From Panicum virgatum (Eukaryota > Streptophyta > Magnoliopsida > Poales > Poaceae): a stretch of 64,000 nt of DNA. The stretch is taken from NCBI RefSeq assembly GCF_016808335.1, contig NC_053149.1, forward strand, positions 28,951,339 to 29,015,338, given 5' to 3'. Below, one piece after another: positions 42,780 to 53,799 of the stretch; positions within the stretch are counted from its first letter, which is position 1, and every line of letters begins with the position of its first letter. The notes under the pieces were generated by a model. That model did no database searches, was not told where the DNA came from, and saw only the letters and a list, made by a program, of their open reading frames with translations. The position numbers were made by a program, and so were the translations under genes.

Positions 42780-45700
42780 TGTAACACCCTAATTTAAATT
42801 TCAGCATTTAATAATAAATTTAATTGGCTTTATTTAAATTTCTAAGATTTATTGTGTTTAGTTGGCATTTAATCTAATTTTTGTTCCTTAAGTAATTAAA
42901 ATTTATCATAGGTTTAATTTTTGTGTTGCATTCATGCTAGTGCATGGTTTTGTTTTGTTTGTTTGTATAGGAGTTTGAATTCAAATTCATTTGAATTCAA
43001 ATAATTTTGAGTTGAGGGGAAAGGAAAAGAAATAGAAAAGGAAAGGAACCCAAAGGAACCAACCCAAACCCGCGGCCCACTTCCTTTCTCCCGAGCCCAG
43101 CCCAATCCGCTCCGGCCCAGCGCCTCAGCAAACCCGCAGCCCACCACTCCTTCCCTGGGCCCAACTCGCCACCCCCGCTCGGCCTGCCAGCGCTGCCCGC
43201 GCAAGCTCCCGCTTGGCCCAGCTCTACACGGCCCACGCCGCGGGCCTGCCTCCCCCCCGCTCGCGCAGCAGCCCGCTCGCCCGCGCCGCGCGTCGTCCGC
43301 CCCGACCCGCCGGTCCCACCCGCTAGCGTCGCCCGCTGCCCCAGCGCCGCTGACATTCCTGGCCCACCCGCCAGGTCCATCTCCCCCGCAGCGCAACTGC
43401 CACCCGAACATCTCGCCGGGAATCACGCCGCGCCCCCACGGCACGCCTCCCCAAGATCCCCGCCCAGCCTTTAAATTGGCCCGCAGCCTCAGCGCCCACC
43501 ATCTCGCTCAGCCGCGCCGCCATAAACCCTAGCGCCGCCTCCATCCCGCTCCGCCATGCTCCGCCACGCCATGCCCCTGTGCCGGCGCAGAACCGCCGTT
43601 CCACCACCCTCCAGCCCACCAGAGCCACCGTAGAAGGATCCTGGTGCGTACAGGAGTCGAACCCGGGGGACCCGACGCTCAGAGCTCCATCGCAGCGCCT
43701 TCTCCCCGAACTCCGTCCGTGCACCTCCGCCTGAGCTCGCCGCCGGCTCGTCTGCGTCACGCCTCCGTCCGATTCCATGCCCGGTGATCCTCGCCTGGAC
43801 CTCCTCTTTCTTGTGCACGAGCCGTCGTAGCCCGTGACCCACGACGAAGCCCAGGCACTGCACGCCGGCGACCTAGCGCCGCCGCTCCACGCCGAGCACC
43901 CTACTCCATCCCCGCAGCACCTTGCTTTCCACTCCAGTGGATTACGCATGCCTCCCTCATTCCCCACGGCCAATTTTCGATCCAAACGAAGCTCAGTAGC
44001 GCCCGTTCCGCTGGCACCGGCCGAGCGCCGCCGCGGTTGCTCTGTTTCCGGCGACCCGCGCCGCCGCCGTTGCCCCTTTCACCCTGACCCGTTCGATCTG
44101 AAGTGAACAGCCTAGATTAGATCCAGGACCCATCCGATCTGAGCCATCGGATCGAGAATCAGCGGATCAGATCTAAACATAACGGTTCGCCTGGCGCTTT
44201 TGTTAAAGACCCCCCAGTTTTTCTAGAATCAACCCGCAGTCCACCTCTTTTGAAAAATAATTGCAGTTAGGCCCAAAACTTTGCAAGAACCTCCTTGAGC
44301 TTCCTAGTTTTTGAACCCGCGGTCCAGACCTATCCTTTTTGCGAGTTAGACCCTGGAGTTAACATTTAATTACGTTTAGGCCCTCAGTTTTAGCAGAAAA
44401 GTCCCTGGAACCCTGTTTTTCTTACAAATAAGCCCCTGGACCTTGTTTTTAGCTTAGAATACGCATTTTAGCTCCGTTTTAAGCGTTCTTTATGTCCACG
44501 CGATCGTTGTAACGCATAGAATAGTTTTAGACTAGTTTAGTGTGCTGTTTTTATGTATTGATGTACTGTTTCTTAGTTTTTGTTAGTGTTTGCTTGTATG
44601 CTTATTATTGTGCTTTGTTTTGGCCATGTGTTCGTGAGTAGACATTGATCCATCTGAGGAGCCCCAGTACCAGTAACCGGAGCAGCCATCTTCCGAGTAC
44701 TTTGAGCAGCAGCAGGAGCAGTACGAGGAAGGCAAGTATAACATGAACAACCTATCACTTTTAAATACAATTTCATACTGCATTTTAATACTGTATGCCT
44801 ATAAGGATTTCCTAGCCACTTTATATCCTTTATATATATCCTTGGGTTGCATTTTGGTTAGTTGTGCTAGGTTGCTGCGCTATAACACACTCTGGTCCTT
44901 TTTAAATTAATTTGAATAATGGTTTACTTGAATTTAATTCTGAGAGTGGCCCTCTGTGTGGATGAGTGGCTCACGTCTCGTTAAAAGATGGTTTTTGTAG
45001 AAACATGGTTTAGGGGGCCAACACGGTGCTTAGTGCTTGGTTGGCCACTCTCCATAAGGACCGGTTCATAGAGCGACAACCTGGGACAACAGCGCTACCA
45101 CAAGGCTAGAATGGGATAGACTTGGCTTACTAATTAGGTCTTTTTGGTTTGGAGTAACTTACCTGCGGGGCAAGAGTAGTAAGCTTCAATGGTCCCTGCT
45201 CCTCCGGCTTGGTCTGTGCTTGGATTGCGCTCCTGTGCTTGTACCCCCGGAGGTGGGCCCCATCGTCGCTGACCTAACTCTCGCGGTTACGCCTTACCAA
45301 CGAGATTCTTTGTAACGGCCTCATAGTGAGTCGCTAGTCATCTCACCTAAGGAAGTGTGATGAACCTCTGGCGTAGCTCACGACTTGTGGGTAAAGATGT
45401 GCAACCTCTGCAGAGTGTAAAACTGGTGTACTAGCCGTGCTCACGGTCATGAGCGGCCCAGATCCTCCTTTTGATTAGTGGGGTTAGCTCCTTCCGACGA
45501 GGGGGTGCCTCTCGGGGTTACCTTGGTGGCTTGGTTTCGGTTTGGTTCTCAGTAGTTTCTGATTAATTACTATGTAACTGGGTAAATGGTAATTCATCAA
45601 CTGGTAGTAATTAGCTTTAATAAAATTTTGCCAAGACTTAAAAGCTAATGCAGTCAGTCAGCCAACCTTAGAGCCTCATAGTTTGTGTTATACTTGTTGA

Positions 45701-46078
45701 GTACAAGTTGTGTACTCACTCTTGCCTCTTCTCTACTTTTTCCTCTTGGCTATGCTACTGCTGCTCAGTTCCTGCCGACACGAGGGAGTTCGTTCAGCGC
45801 TACCAGGACTACGAGGACTTCTAGGTGTTCGTCTCCCAGTCGACGTCCCTGTGGCGCCCTGCTCAGCTTCGGAGAGTTTTATCGTATTTGTACTTCGCTT
45901 CCGTTGTATCAGACATTTTGTCATTAATGTAATAAATAACATTCGTATTCGCTTTATTATATCTTTTTACGTGATATGTGCTATGATATACTGTTCATTC
46001 TGTTGTATATATGTGTGACTTGATCCTGGCACGTATATGATTGCTCGGTTTATGTCCTTTTATAAACCGGGTGTTACA
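42780..46078 (+). repeat. E4 5' LTR
   Basis: 3299 bp, TGTAACACCC to CCGGGTGTTACA, with GAG and the primer site next. The body is closer to the E1 and E6 type than to the surrounding E3 LTRs. Confidence 0.9.
44642..45824 (+). other. LTR small two-exon reading frame (E4 copy)
   Basis: Exon A-like block 44642-44731 (90 bp) has one TAA (CAGTAACCGG). Exon B-like block 45769-45824 (56 bp) is open to TAG. Donor GCAAGT and acceptor CTGCTGCTCAG are kept. Confidence 0.4.
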
Positions 46079-46651
46079 GAGTGGTATCAGAGCCGTATCG
46101 ACTGTAGGACGAAGCCTAGATAGAACTGGTCGAGGTTTAGGACTTCTTCTCTCCAATCCTTGCCTGCTGAAACTATTTTACTATTATACCCCTTGACTTC
46201 TATGACTTTTTACTCGTCTTGTCTTGATTTCTCTCTCTGAAGAATAGTTTTCGTAGATTTGGCCTGAATCAGTCATCTGACCATCATGAGTATTAGCTAG
46301 GTGACCCATTTTATAATAATACGATATCACGTTCTGCGATGCGTTGTGTTAGTCGAGTCGTATGTTAAACTCGGCTAAATCGTGAAATTGTCTGCTTGTT
46401 ATTATGCTTCATGCTTGATTTGGATTTTTGAATGATTGCATAGCTTAGTAGTTTAAATTTGTTTAAAGAAAATCACTCTGATGTTAAAGTTAACTAATTA
46501 ATAAAATGAGTTAGATCGTTGGGGGTAAAACAGTCCACTCTATCCTGTCTACTTTATCATGTCTGAGTCTTTTTCCGCAAAGAGATATCATATCCATCTG
46601 AATTTATTCCTGCAATATCCTTACTCGTGAAACCTTTTGTCCCAAAATCAG
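46079..46651 (+). other. E4 leader with primer-binding site
   Basis: TGGTATCAGAGCC at 46082-46094, then an untranslated leader as in the other copies. Confidence 0.85.
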
Positions 46652-47167
46652 ATGGTGAACACCAGGCGTGGTTCTGACCAGCAGGGGCAGAACAACCAGG
46701 GTCAGAACACCCAGGGGACCGGGATCCCGATGCCGCCGCCTTTGACTCCGGAGCAGTACTTCCAGCTCCAGATGCAGATGATGGCTACCCTGAACAATAC
46801 TGTTCAGGCTCTTCAGCAGGCTCACACTCAGCCTCCGCCTCCTCCACCGCCGCAGCCTCGCGACAGGCGTGCTGAGTTTCTGAGGGGTCACCCGCCGACG
46901 TTTTCCCACATGTCCGACCCTCTTCAGGCTGACGACTGGCTCCGTGCAGTGGAGCGCCAGCTGGACATCGCCCAGTGCGATGATCGTGAGCGCGTCTTGT
47001 ACGTAGCAGGACAGCTGCGAGGGGCAGCTTTGGACTGGTGGGAGTCCCACCCAGTTCACGACCGCGAGGCTCTCACTTGGCTCCAGTTCAGGGAGCGTTT
47101 CCGCAGCCACAACGTCCCCGCGAGCGTTATGAAGATGAAGCAGAAGGAGTTCCTTGCACTGAAGTAG
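46652..47167 (+). pseudogene. gag: E4 gag exon 1; exon 2 deleted
   Basis: Exon 1 is open from MVNTRRGSDQQG to KEFLALK, then TAG at 47165-47167 where E2, E3 and E6 have CAG. The intron-like segment follows (47168-47277), but exon 2, with the C-terminal capsid part, the Gln/Pro linker and the zinc knuckle, is absent. The sequence goes straight to GGCAGAGTG, the codons before protease. This Gag would have no nucleocapsid. Confidence 0.88.
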
Positions 47168-47277
47168 GTAATCTTAAATATAATCATTCAGCGGTTTCTT
47201 TTGACCTAATGCCCCTTGTTCTATCCTTATGAATCTTGAGTTAATCTTTCGATATCTATCTGTCTTTGTCACTTCAG
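47168..47277 (+). other. Intron-like segment in E4 gag, joined to the protease region
   Basis: 110 bp, GTAATC...TGTCACTTCAG, followed by GGC AGA GTG. The donor, an AG acceptor and phase 0 are retained although gag exon 2 is gone. Confidence 0.75.
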
Positions 47278-50200
47278 GGCAGAGTGAACCACATGACGGC
47301 CGAGTCAGCGGCCGAGGCTCCCAACGTGGATATTGTTACATTCATGGTTAATTCATATCCAGCTACAGTGCTTTTCGATACTGGTGCTACGCATTCCTTC
47401 ATTACTCAGTCTTTTGTCGAGCATCATGGTATTCATACTAGCACATTAAAGAGGTGCCTGTTAGTATCTTCACCAGGAGGACAGTTGAGGTCTCACACTT
47501 ACTGTCCGAGAGTCAGCGCTTCCTTGAGGGGACTAGAGTTCTGTACTGATCTGATGGTGCTAGACACCAAGGGCATTGATGCCATTCTGGGAATGGAGAC
47601 TCTGGCCAAGTGGGGAGTTCGGATAGATTGTGCTCAGAGGACAGTCTTGCTATCAGCCTCCAGTGGCCAAGAGGTTGTTATCAGTGCAGTAGAGCCTTCT
47701 GGATTTCTTCATCAGATGGAGGCTAGACCCACGGACGGTATTCGCGTGGTGTCTGAATTCCCGGATGTCTTTCCGAATGATTTGCCAGGTATGCCGCCTG
47801 AACACGCCATTGAGTTTTGTATTGATCTCTTGCCTGGCACAGCTCCTATTGCAAAGCGGCCCTATCGTATTGCACCTATAGAGCATGAAGAAGTTAAGAA
47901 GACTATTGATGAGTTGCTAGCCAAGGGCTATATCCGTCGCAGCTTCTCTCCTTAGGCTTTTCCATTGTTGCTGGTAGATAAGAAGGATGGCTCGAAGAGA
48001 ATGTGTGTTGATTATCGGGAGCTGAATGCAGTCACTATCAAGAACAAGCATCCAATGCCCCGTATTGAGGATCTCTTTGATTTGCTTCGAGGTGCTCGTA
48101 TATTCTCGAAGATTGATCTTCGCTCGGGTTATTTTCAGCTGAGGATCCGTCCTGGGGATATTCCGAAGACGGCATTCACTTGCAAGTATGGGCTATATGA
48201 GTATACGGTCATGTCCTTCGGCTTGACTAATGCCCCGGCTTTCTTCATGCATCTGATGAACATGGTCTTCATGGATTATCTGGATGTCTTTGTGGTGATT
48301 TTCATTGATGATATTCTGATCTTCTCCAAGACAGAAGAAGAGCATGAGGAGCATCTGAGACTCGTATTGCAGAGATTGAGAGAGCATCAGCTGTATGCCA
48401 AGTTCAGCAAGTGCGAGTTCTGGATTGACGAGGTTCCATTCCTCGGTCATGTTATCTCTCAGGGAGGCATTGCTGTTGATCCGAGCAAGGTGAAGGATGT
48501 GCTAGAGTGGGAGACACCGCAGACAGTAAAGGAAGTCAGGTCTTTCTTGGGCTTAGCTGGATATTATCGGAGGTTCATTGAGAATTTCTCCAAGATCGCG
48601 AAGCCTTTGACTTCTTTGCTAGAGAAGAATGTGGCATTCATATGGACTGATGAGCCTCAGAGGGCCTTTGATGAGCTGAAGAAGAGGTTGACTACGGCGC
48701 CAGTCCTGACTCTGCCAGACCAGACGAAGAGGTTCACGGTATATTGTGATGCTTCGAAGGATGGTCTTGGGTGTGTTCTGATGCAGGAGGGCAGAGTGAT
48801 TGCTTATGCTTCACAGGCAGTTACGTCGGCATTAGCTAAATTATCCTACTCATGATCTTGAGTTAGCCACAGTTGTGCATGCTCTGAAGATTTGGAGGCA
48901 TTACTTGTATGGGCAGCGGTGTGATATCTACACTGATCACAAGAGCCTCAAGTATATTTTCACGCAGAATGAGCTGAACATGCGGCAGAGGAGATGGCTA
49001 GAGTTGGTCAAGGATTATGACCTGGAGATTCACTATCATCCGGGCAAGGCCAATGTTGTAGCAGATGCTCTGAGCAGAAGAAGTTATGTCAACATGGTCG
49101 TGGCTTTCCAGATGCCTCCAGAGTTATGCGAGGAGTTCGAGCAGTTGAGTCTGGGCATCTTGTATCATACTTCGAGTGCAGCGTTTGAGGCAGTACCGAC
49201 TCTAGAGTCAGAGATCAGGCAGCATCAGAAAGAAGATGAGAAGCTGCAGGAGATTCGTGAGTTGCTCAAGAAGGGCAAGGCTCCTCATTTCAGAGAGGAT
49301 GATCAGGGTACCTTGTGGTACAAGAACCGGATCTGTGTGCCAGATGTGAAGGATCTCCGGAAGTTGATTCTGAGTGAGGCCCATGATACAGCTTACTCTA
49401 TTCATCCGGGCAGCACGAAGATGTATTATGATCTAAAGGAACGTTTCTGGTGGTATGGGATGAAGCGTTCAGTAGCAGAGTACGTGGCTATTTGTGACAC
49501 CTATCAGCGTGTCAAGGCTGAGCATCAGAGGCCAGCAGGTCTGTTACAGCCTTTGAAGATTCCAGAGTGGAAATGGGAGGAGATCACTATGGACTTCATT
49601 GTTGGATTGCCTCGTACTCAGAAAGGGTACAACTCCATATGGGTAGTAGTGGATCGATTGACGAAGGTTGCTCACTTCATTCCGGTGAACACTACTTACT
49701 CTGGTGCTAGATTGGCAGAGTTGTACATCTCTCGGATTGTCTGCTTACATGGTGTGCCCAAGAAGATCATATCCAACAGAGGGTCTCAGTTCACTTCTCA
49801 GTTCTGGGAGCAGCTTCATGACTCTTTGGATACGAAGCTACGATTCAGCACCGCTTATCACCCTCAGACAGATGGGCAGACAGAGAGAACCAACCAAGTG
49901 TTGGAGGATATGCTGAGAGCTTGTGCCATTCAGTACGGTACTAGTTGGGATAAGTGCCTGTCTTATGCTGAGTTCTCATATAACAACAGCTATCAGGCCA
50001 GTCTGAAGAAGTCCCCCTTCGAGGCATTGTATGGCAGAAAGTGCAGGACTCCTCTGTATTGGGATCAGATTGGTGAGAAGCAGCTCTTTGGCCCTGAGAT
50101 CATAGATGATGCAGAGCAGATGGTTCAGGCTATGCGAGAAAATCTGAGGATTGCACAGAGCAGACAGAAGAGCTATGCAGATGGCAAACGGAGAGACCTG

Positions 50201-50641
50201 ACTTTCAGTGGTGGTGATTATGTGTATCTGAAGGTGTCTCCGATGAGAGGAATCTGCAGATTCAATGTCAAAGGGAAGTTAGCACCTCGATATGTGGGGC
50301 CATTCAAGGCGCTAGAGCGGAAAGGCGAAGTTGCTTATCGCCTGGAGTTACCTCTCAGCCTCTCGGGAGTTCATGATGTCTTCCATATATCTCAGATGAA
50401 GAGGTGTTTGCGAGTACCCGAGGAGCAGGCACCCCTGGATGGAGTCGATGTGCAGGAAGATCTGACCTATATTGAGCATCCGGTGAAGATTCTGGAGACA
50501 TCAGAGAGGGTTACTCGGAACAAGCGCATCAAGATGTGCAGAGTTCAGTGGAGTCATCACAGTGAAGCTGAGGCTACATGGGAGCGAGAAGATGAGCTGA
50601 GGAAGACATATCTAGATCTCTTTGCTAGCCAGTCCAGCTGA
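47278..50641 (+). pseudogene. pol: E4/E3 chimeric pol, broken
   Basis: Order: protease ([11 protein letters not shown] near 47375), RT (VDYRELN near 48010, FIDDIL near 48304), RNase H, integrase, chromodomain-like tail ([19 protein letters not shown]), stop at 50639-50641. Damage: TAG at 47953-47955 (TGG in sisters) and a frameshift near 48815 in the RNase H start, after which one frame runs 48875-50641. In integrase the third zinc ligand pair is changed (CDTYQRV for CDTCQRV) and the second catalytic Asp is Asn (SNRGSQFTS for SDRGSQFTS), so the integrase should be inactive. The part before about 48010 belongs to E4; the tail joins the E3 LTR. Confidence 0.88.
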
Positions 50642-50663
50642 ATCTCGGGGACGAGATTCCTAT

Positions 50664-50677
50664 AAGGGGGTAGGGTC
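50664..50677 (+). other. Polypurine tract before the E3 3' LTR
   Basis: AAGGGGGTAGGGTC, directly before TGTAACACCC at 50678. Confidence 0.85.
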
Positions 50678-53556
50678 TGTAACACCCTAATTTAAATTTC
50701 AGCATTTAATAATAAATTTAATTGGCTTTATTTAATTTTCTAAGGTTTATCATGATTAGTCTTGCATTTAATCTAATTTTTGTTCCTTAAGTAATTAAAA
50801 TTTATCTAGGATAAATATGTTTGTGCATTCATGCTGGTGCATAAGTTTTAATTGTTTGAGTGCATAGGAGTTTGAATTCAAATTCGATTTGAATTAAAAT
50901 AGATTTGAGTGGTGTTTGAAATAGAAAAGAGGAAAGAAATAGGAAATAGGAAAACCCAAACCCAACCCAACCCAGCAAACCGGCCCAACTTTCTCCTTTC
51001 CCCCACTCGGCCCACTCTCTCTTTGCCTCTCCCGCGCGCAGCCCGTTTCCCTCTCCTCCCGGGCCTGCTCCAGCGCCGCGGCCCTGCTGGCTCCCCCCTC
51101 ACGCTCCCACCGGCCTGCTATCGCTTTCAGCTCATGCGCGCACTCTGTCCCTACCAAGGGTGGCCCACCCGTCAGCCGCTCCTCCCGCACTCCAGCAGCA
51201 CGCGCTCGCCCGACCCCCGCTTTCACTGACAGCTCGGGCCTGCTTGTCGGTCCCATCTCCTTCCTTTCTCCTTTCCCCCGCCGAGCCTCTGCTCCGCCTG
51301 CTTCCCCCGCTGCCAGTGGACCGCTCGACCCTGTAGGACCCACCGGCTAGCCTCACCGGAGCCCCTCCCTTCTAGAAGCCTCCTCACCCGAGCCCGGAAT
51401 CACGCGGAGCAACGGCTCGATCCGTTTTCCCCGCGCGGAGCCTTCCTCGCCGCGATCCTCGCTGATTTCCAAATCTGCGGCACGCACGCCCAAAATCCCT
51501 AGCTCCTCTCTTTAAACGCCACCCCGGAGCACCAGTTTTGGTGAACTCCGGTGAGTCTCGAGCCGCGCCGCCCCGGGATTTGTCGCCGGTGGTAGCGCGC
51601 CGCCGCTCCCCGCGGCCTTTTCCACCTGAGCCATTCGATCTGATTCTAACGCGCACGATTAGAACAGCGTACCTGTTTGATCTGGACCGCGAGATCATGA
51701 TCCAATGGATCTGATCTGTCCATACCGCTTAGCCTTGGCCATTTTACTAAACAGCCCTCGGGCTTTTGCAATATCAACCCGCGGTCCTAGACAGTTCATA
51801 AATAATTACAGTTAGGTCTAGTTTTTAGCATTTTAGCCCCTGAGTTTTCCCAGATTTGAACCCGCCGTCCACCCCTGGCTTTTTCACGTGTTAGCCCCTG
51901 GATCTTTTCAGTTTTTTATGTTTAGGTCCTCGGTTTTTGCAGAAAACCCCCAGAAACTCTGTTTTTCTTACAGTTCAGCCCCTAGATCCTGTTTTAGGCC
52001 TAGTTTTCGCGTTCTAGCTCTGTTTTAGGCATTCTTTATGTCCACGCGATCGTTGTAATGCGTAGAATAGTTCTAGCTTAGTTTTGTTCGCTATTTTTAT
52101 GTATTGTTTTACTGTTTCTTAGTGTTAGCTTTTGTTTGCATGTATGTTTATGTTGTTGCCTTGTTTTTGGGCATGTGTTTGTGAGTAGACATCAGTACCC
52201 GGAGCATCCATCTTCTGAGCAGTTTGAGCAGCAGGAGCAGTTTGAGGAAGGCAAGTATAACATGAACACCACCTATCACTTTTAAATACATTTTCATACT
52301 GCATTTAAATATTGTATGCCTATAAGGACTTTCCTAGCCACTTTATATCCTTTATATATATCTCTTGGGTTGCATTTTGGTTAGTTGTGCTAGGTTGCTG
52401 CGCTATAACACACTTGGTCCTTTTTAATTAATTTGATTAATGGTATATGCAACTTAATTCTGGGAGTGGCCGGTTTCAGTGGCTCACGTCTCATTAAAAT
52501 TGGTTTTTCTAGAAACTTTGTTTATGGGGCTCGCACTGTGTTTTGTGCTAGCTACTCTCCATAAGGACCGTACGTCATTAGAGCGACAACCTGGGACAAC
52601 CGCGCAACCACAAGACTGGAATGGGATAGTCTTGGCTTACTAATTAGGTCATTTTGGTTCGGGAGTAACTTACCGATGGGGCAAGAGGGGGTGAGCTTCA
52701 ATGGTCCCTGCGCTGTGAGGCTTGGTCTGTGTTATCTTGTACCCCCTCAAGGTGGGCCCCATCGTTGTGGAGCCTGAATCCTTAGCGGTTACCCCTTACC
52801 AACGTGGTCCTTTGTAACGGCCTCGTAGTGAATTTGCTAGTCATCTCACCTAAGGAAGTGTGATGAACAACTAGCATAGCTCACGACTTGTGGATAAAGA
52901 TGTGCAACCTCTGCAGAGTGTAAAACTGATATACTAGCCGTGCTCATGGTCATGAGCGGCCCAGATCCTCCTTTTGATTAGTGGGGTTACCTTGGTGGTT
53001 TCGGTTTGGTTCTCAGTAGTTCATAATTAATTTTGATTAATTATTATGTAACTAGGTCTATGGTAATTCATCAACTTGTAGTAAATAGCTGTAGTAAAAC
53101 TTTGCCAAGATTTAAAAGCTAATGCAGTTGAGTCAGCCAACCTTAGAGCCTCATAGTTTGTGTTATACTTGTTGAGTACAAGTTGTGTACTGACTCTTGC
53201 CTACTCTACTCTTTTTCCTCTTATCCTTTTTGGGGATACTCTACTGCTGCTCAGTTCCTACCGACGCGAGGGAGTTCACCCGGAGCTACTAGGAGTACGA
53301 GGACTTCTAGGAATTCGTATCCCAGTCGACGTCCCTGTGGCGCCCAGCTTCTGAGTTTCGTACTTGTACTTTACGCTTCCGCTGTATCAGACATTTTGTC
53401 TTTAATGTAATAAATAACATTCGTACCCGCTTTATTATATCTTTTTACGTGGTATGTGCTGTGATATACTGTTCATTCTGTTGTATATACGTGTGACTTG
53501 ATCCTGGCACGTATATGATTGCTCGGTTTATGTCCTTTTATAAGCCGGGTGTTACA
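50678..53556 (+). repeat. E3 3' LTR, with internal deletion
   Basis: 2879 bp. Near 51525 the sequence goes from AAACGCCACC straight to CCGGAGCACC, which are about 670 bp apart in the 5' LTR, with a short C-rich overlap at the joint. It ends GCCGGGTGTTACA, followed by GTTGC. The exon-A-like block is damaged here, and exon-B-like block 53255-53310 has a TAG at a CAG site. Confidence 0.9.
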
Positions 53557-53561
53557 GTTGC

Positions 53562-53799
53562 TCTATGTTGAGCAGAGCTTTTGGAGTAGTATTAATGATG
53601 GGGTATAGATCGAATGAGCGAGAGCCAAGTTGTCGATTTATAAGGGAATCAACTTTATTGAAGATTTGTCGAGATTACAACAATTGTAAAATGACAGACT
53701 CTGACTCTTAAGACCTACCCCTTCCTCGTAAACATGTGCAATGGTTTACATGACTGAATGAAAATAGTCGGGGGTAATAGTAGTCGGCATGGTAGTCGA
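53562..53799. other. Spacer right of E3
   Basis: About 240 bp between the E3 target duplication and the stop of the gag-like gene. No ORF, repeat or signal recognised. It is part of Tat-like remnant 2. Confidence 0.5.

Larger units (their letters stand above)
42780..50677 (+). mobile_element. E4: chromovirus nested in E3 pol, 3' side lost by recombination
   Basis: Its 5' LTR (42780-46078) starts directly after GTTGA (42775-42779) of E3 pol. A primer site, gag and pol follow. No E4 3' LTR, no right GTTGA and no continuation of E3 pol from the break are found. Instead pol runs on to the purine tract and the outer E3 LTR. The pol downstream of about 48010 is therefore a join of E4 and E3 sequence, with an unresolved crossover. 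Confidence 0.75.
36692..53556 (+). mobile_element. E3: chromovirus with nested, recombined E4
   Basis: It is flanked by GTTGC at 36687-36691 and 53557-53561. Its two outer LTRs (36692-40268 and 50678-53556) share subfamily traits (TTTATCATGATTAGTCTTGC, GATAAATATGTTTGTGC, TACGTCATTAGAGCGA) that the inner LTR at 42780 lacks. Its own gag and the start of pol (40837-42779) are followed by the LTR, gag and pol of a second element, yet only one pol 3' end and one outer LTR follow. Confidence 0.85.

Noticed and set aside
43645..43680. GGAGTCGAACC at 43653, reverse complement of a tRNA B-box, in the E4 LTR
   Set aside because: No matching A-box, anticodon arm or paired acceptor stem around it; isolated 11 bp match in GC-rich DNA.
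47168..47277. E4 lacking exon 2 because a spliced RNA was reverse transcribed
   Set aside because: Splicing would have removed the intron too; here the intron is intact and only exon 2 is gone, so a DNA or template-switch deletion at the CACTTCAGGG repeat fits better.
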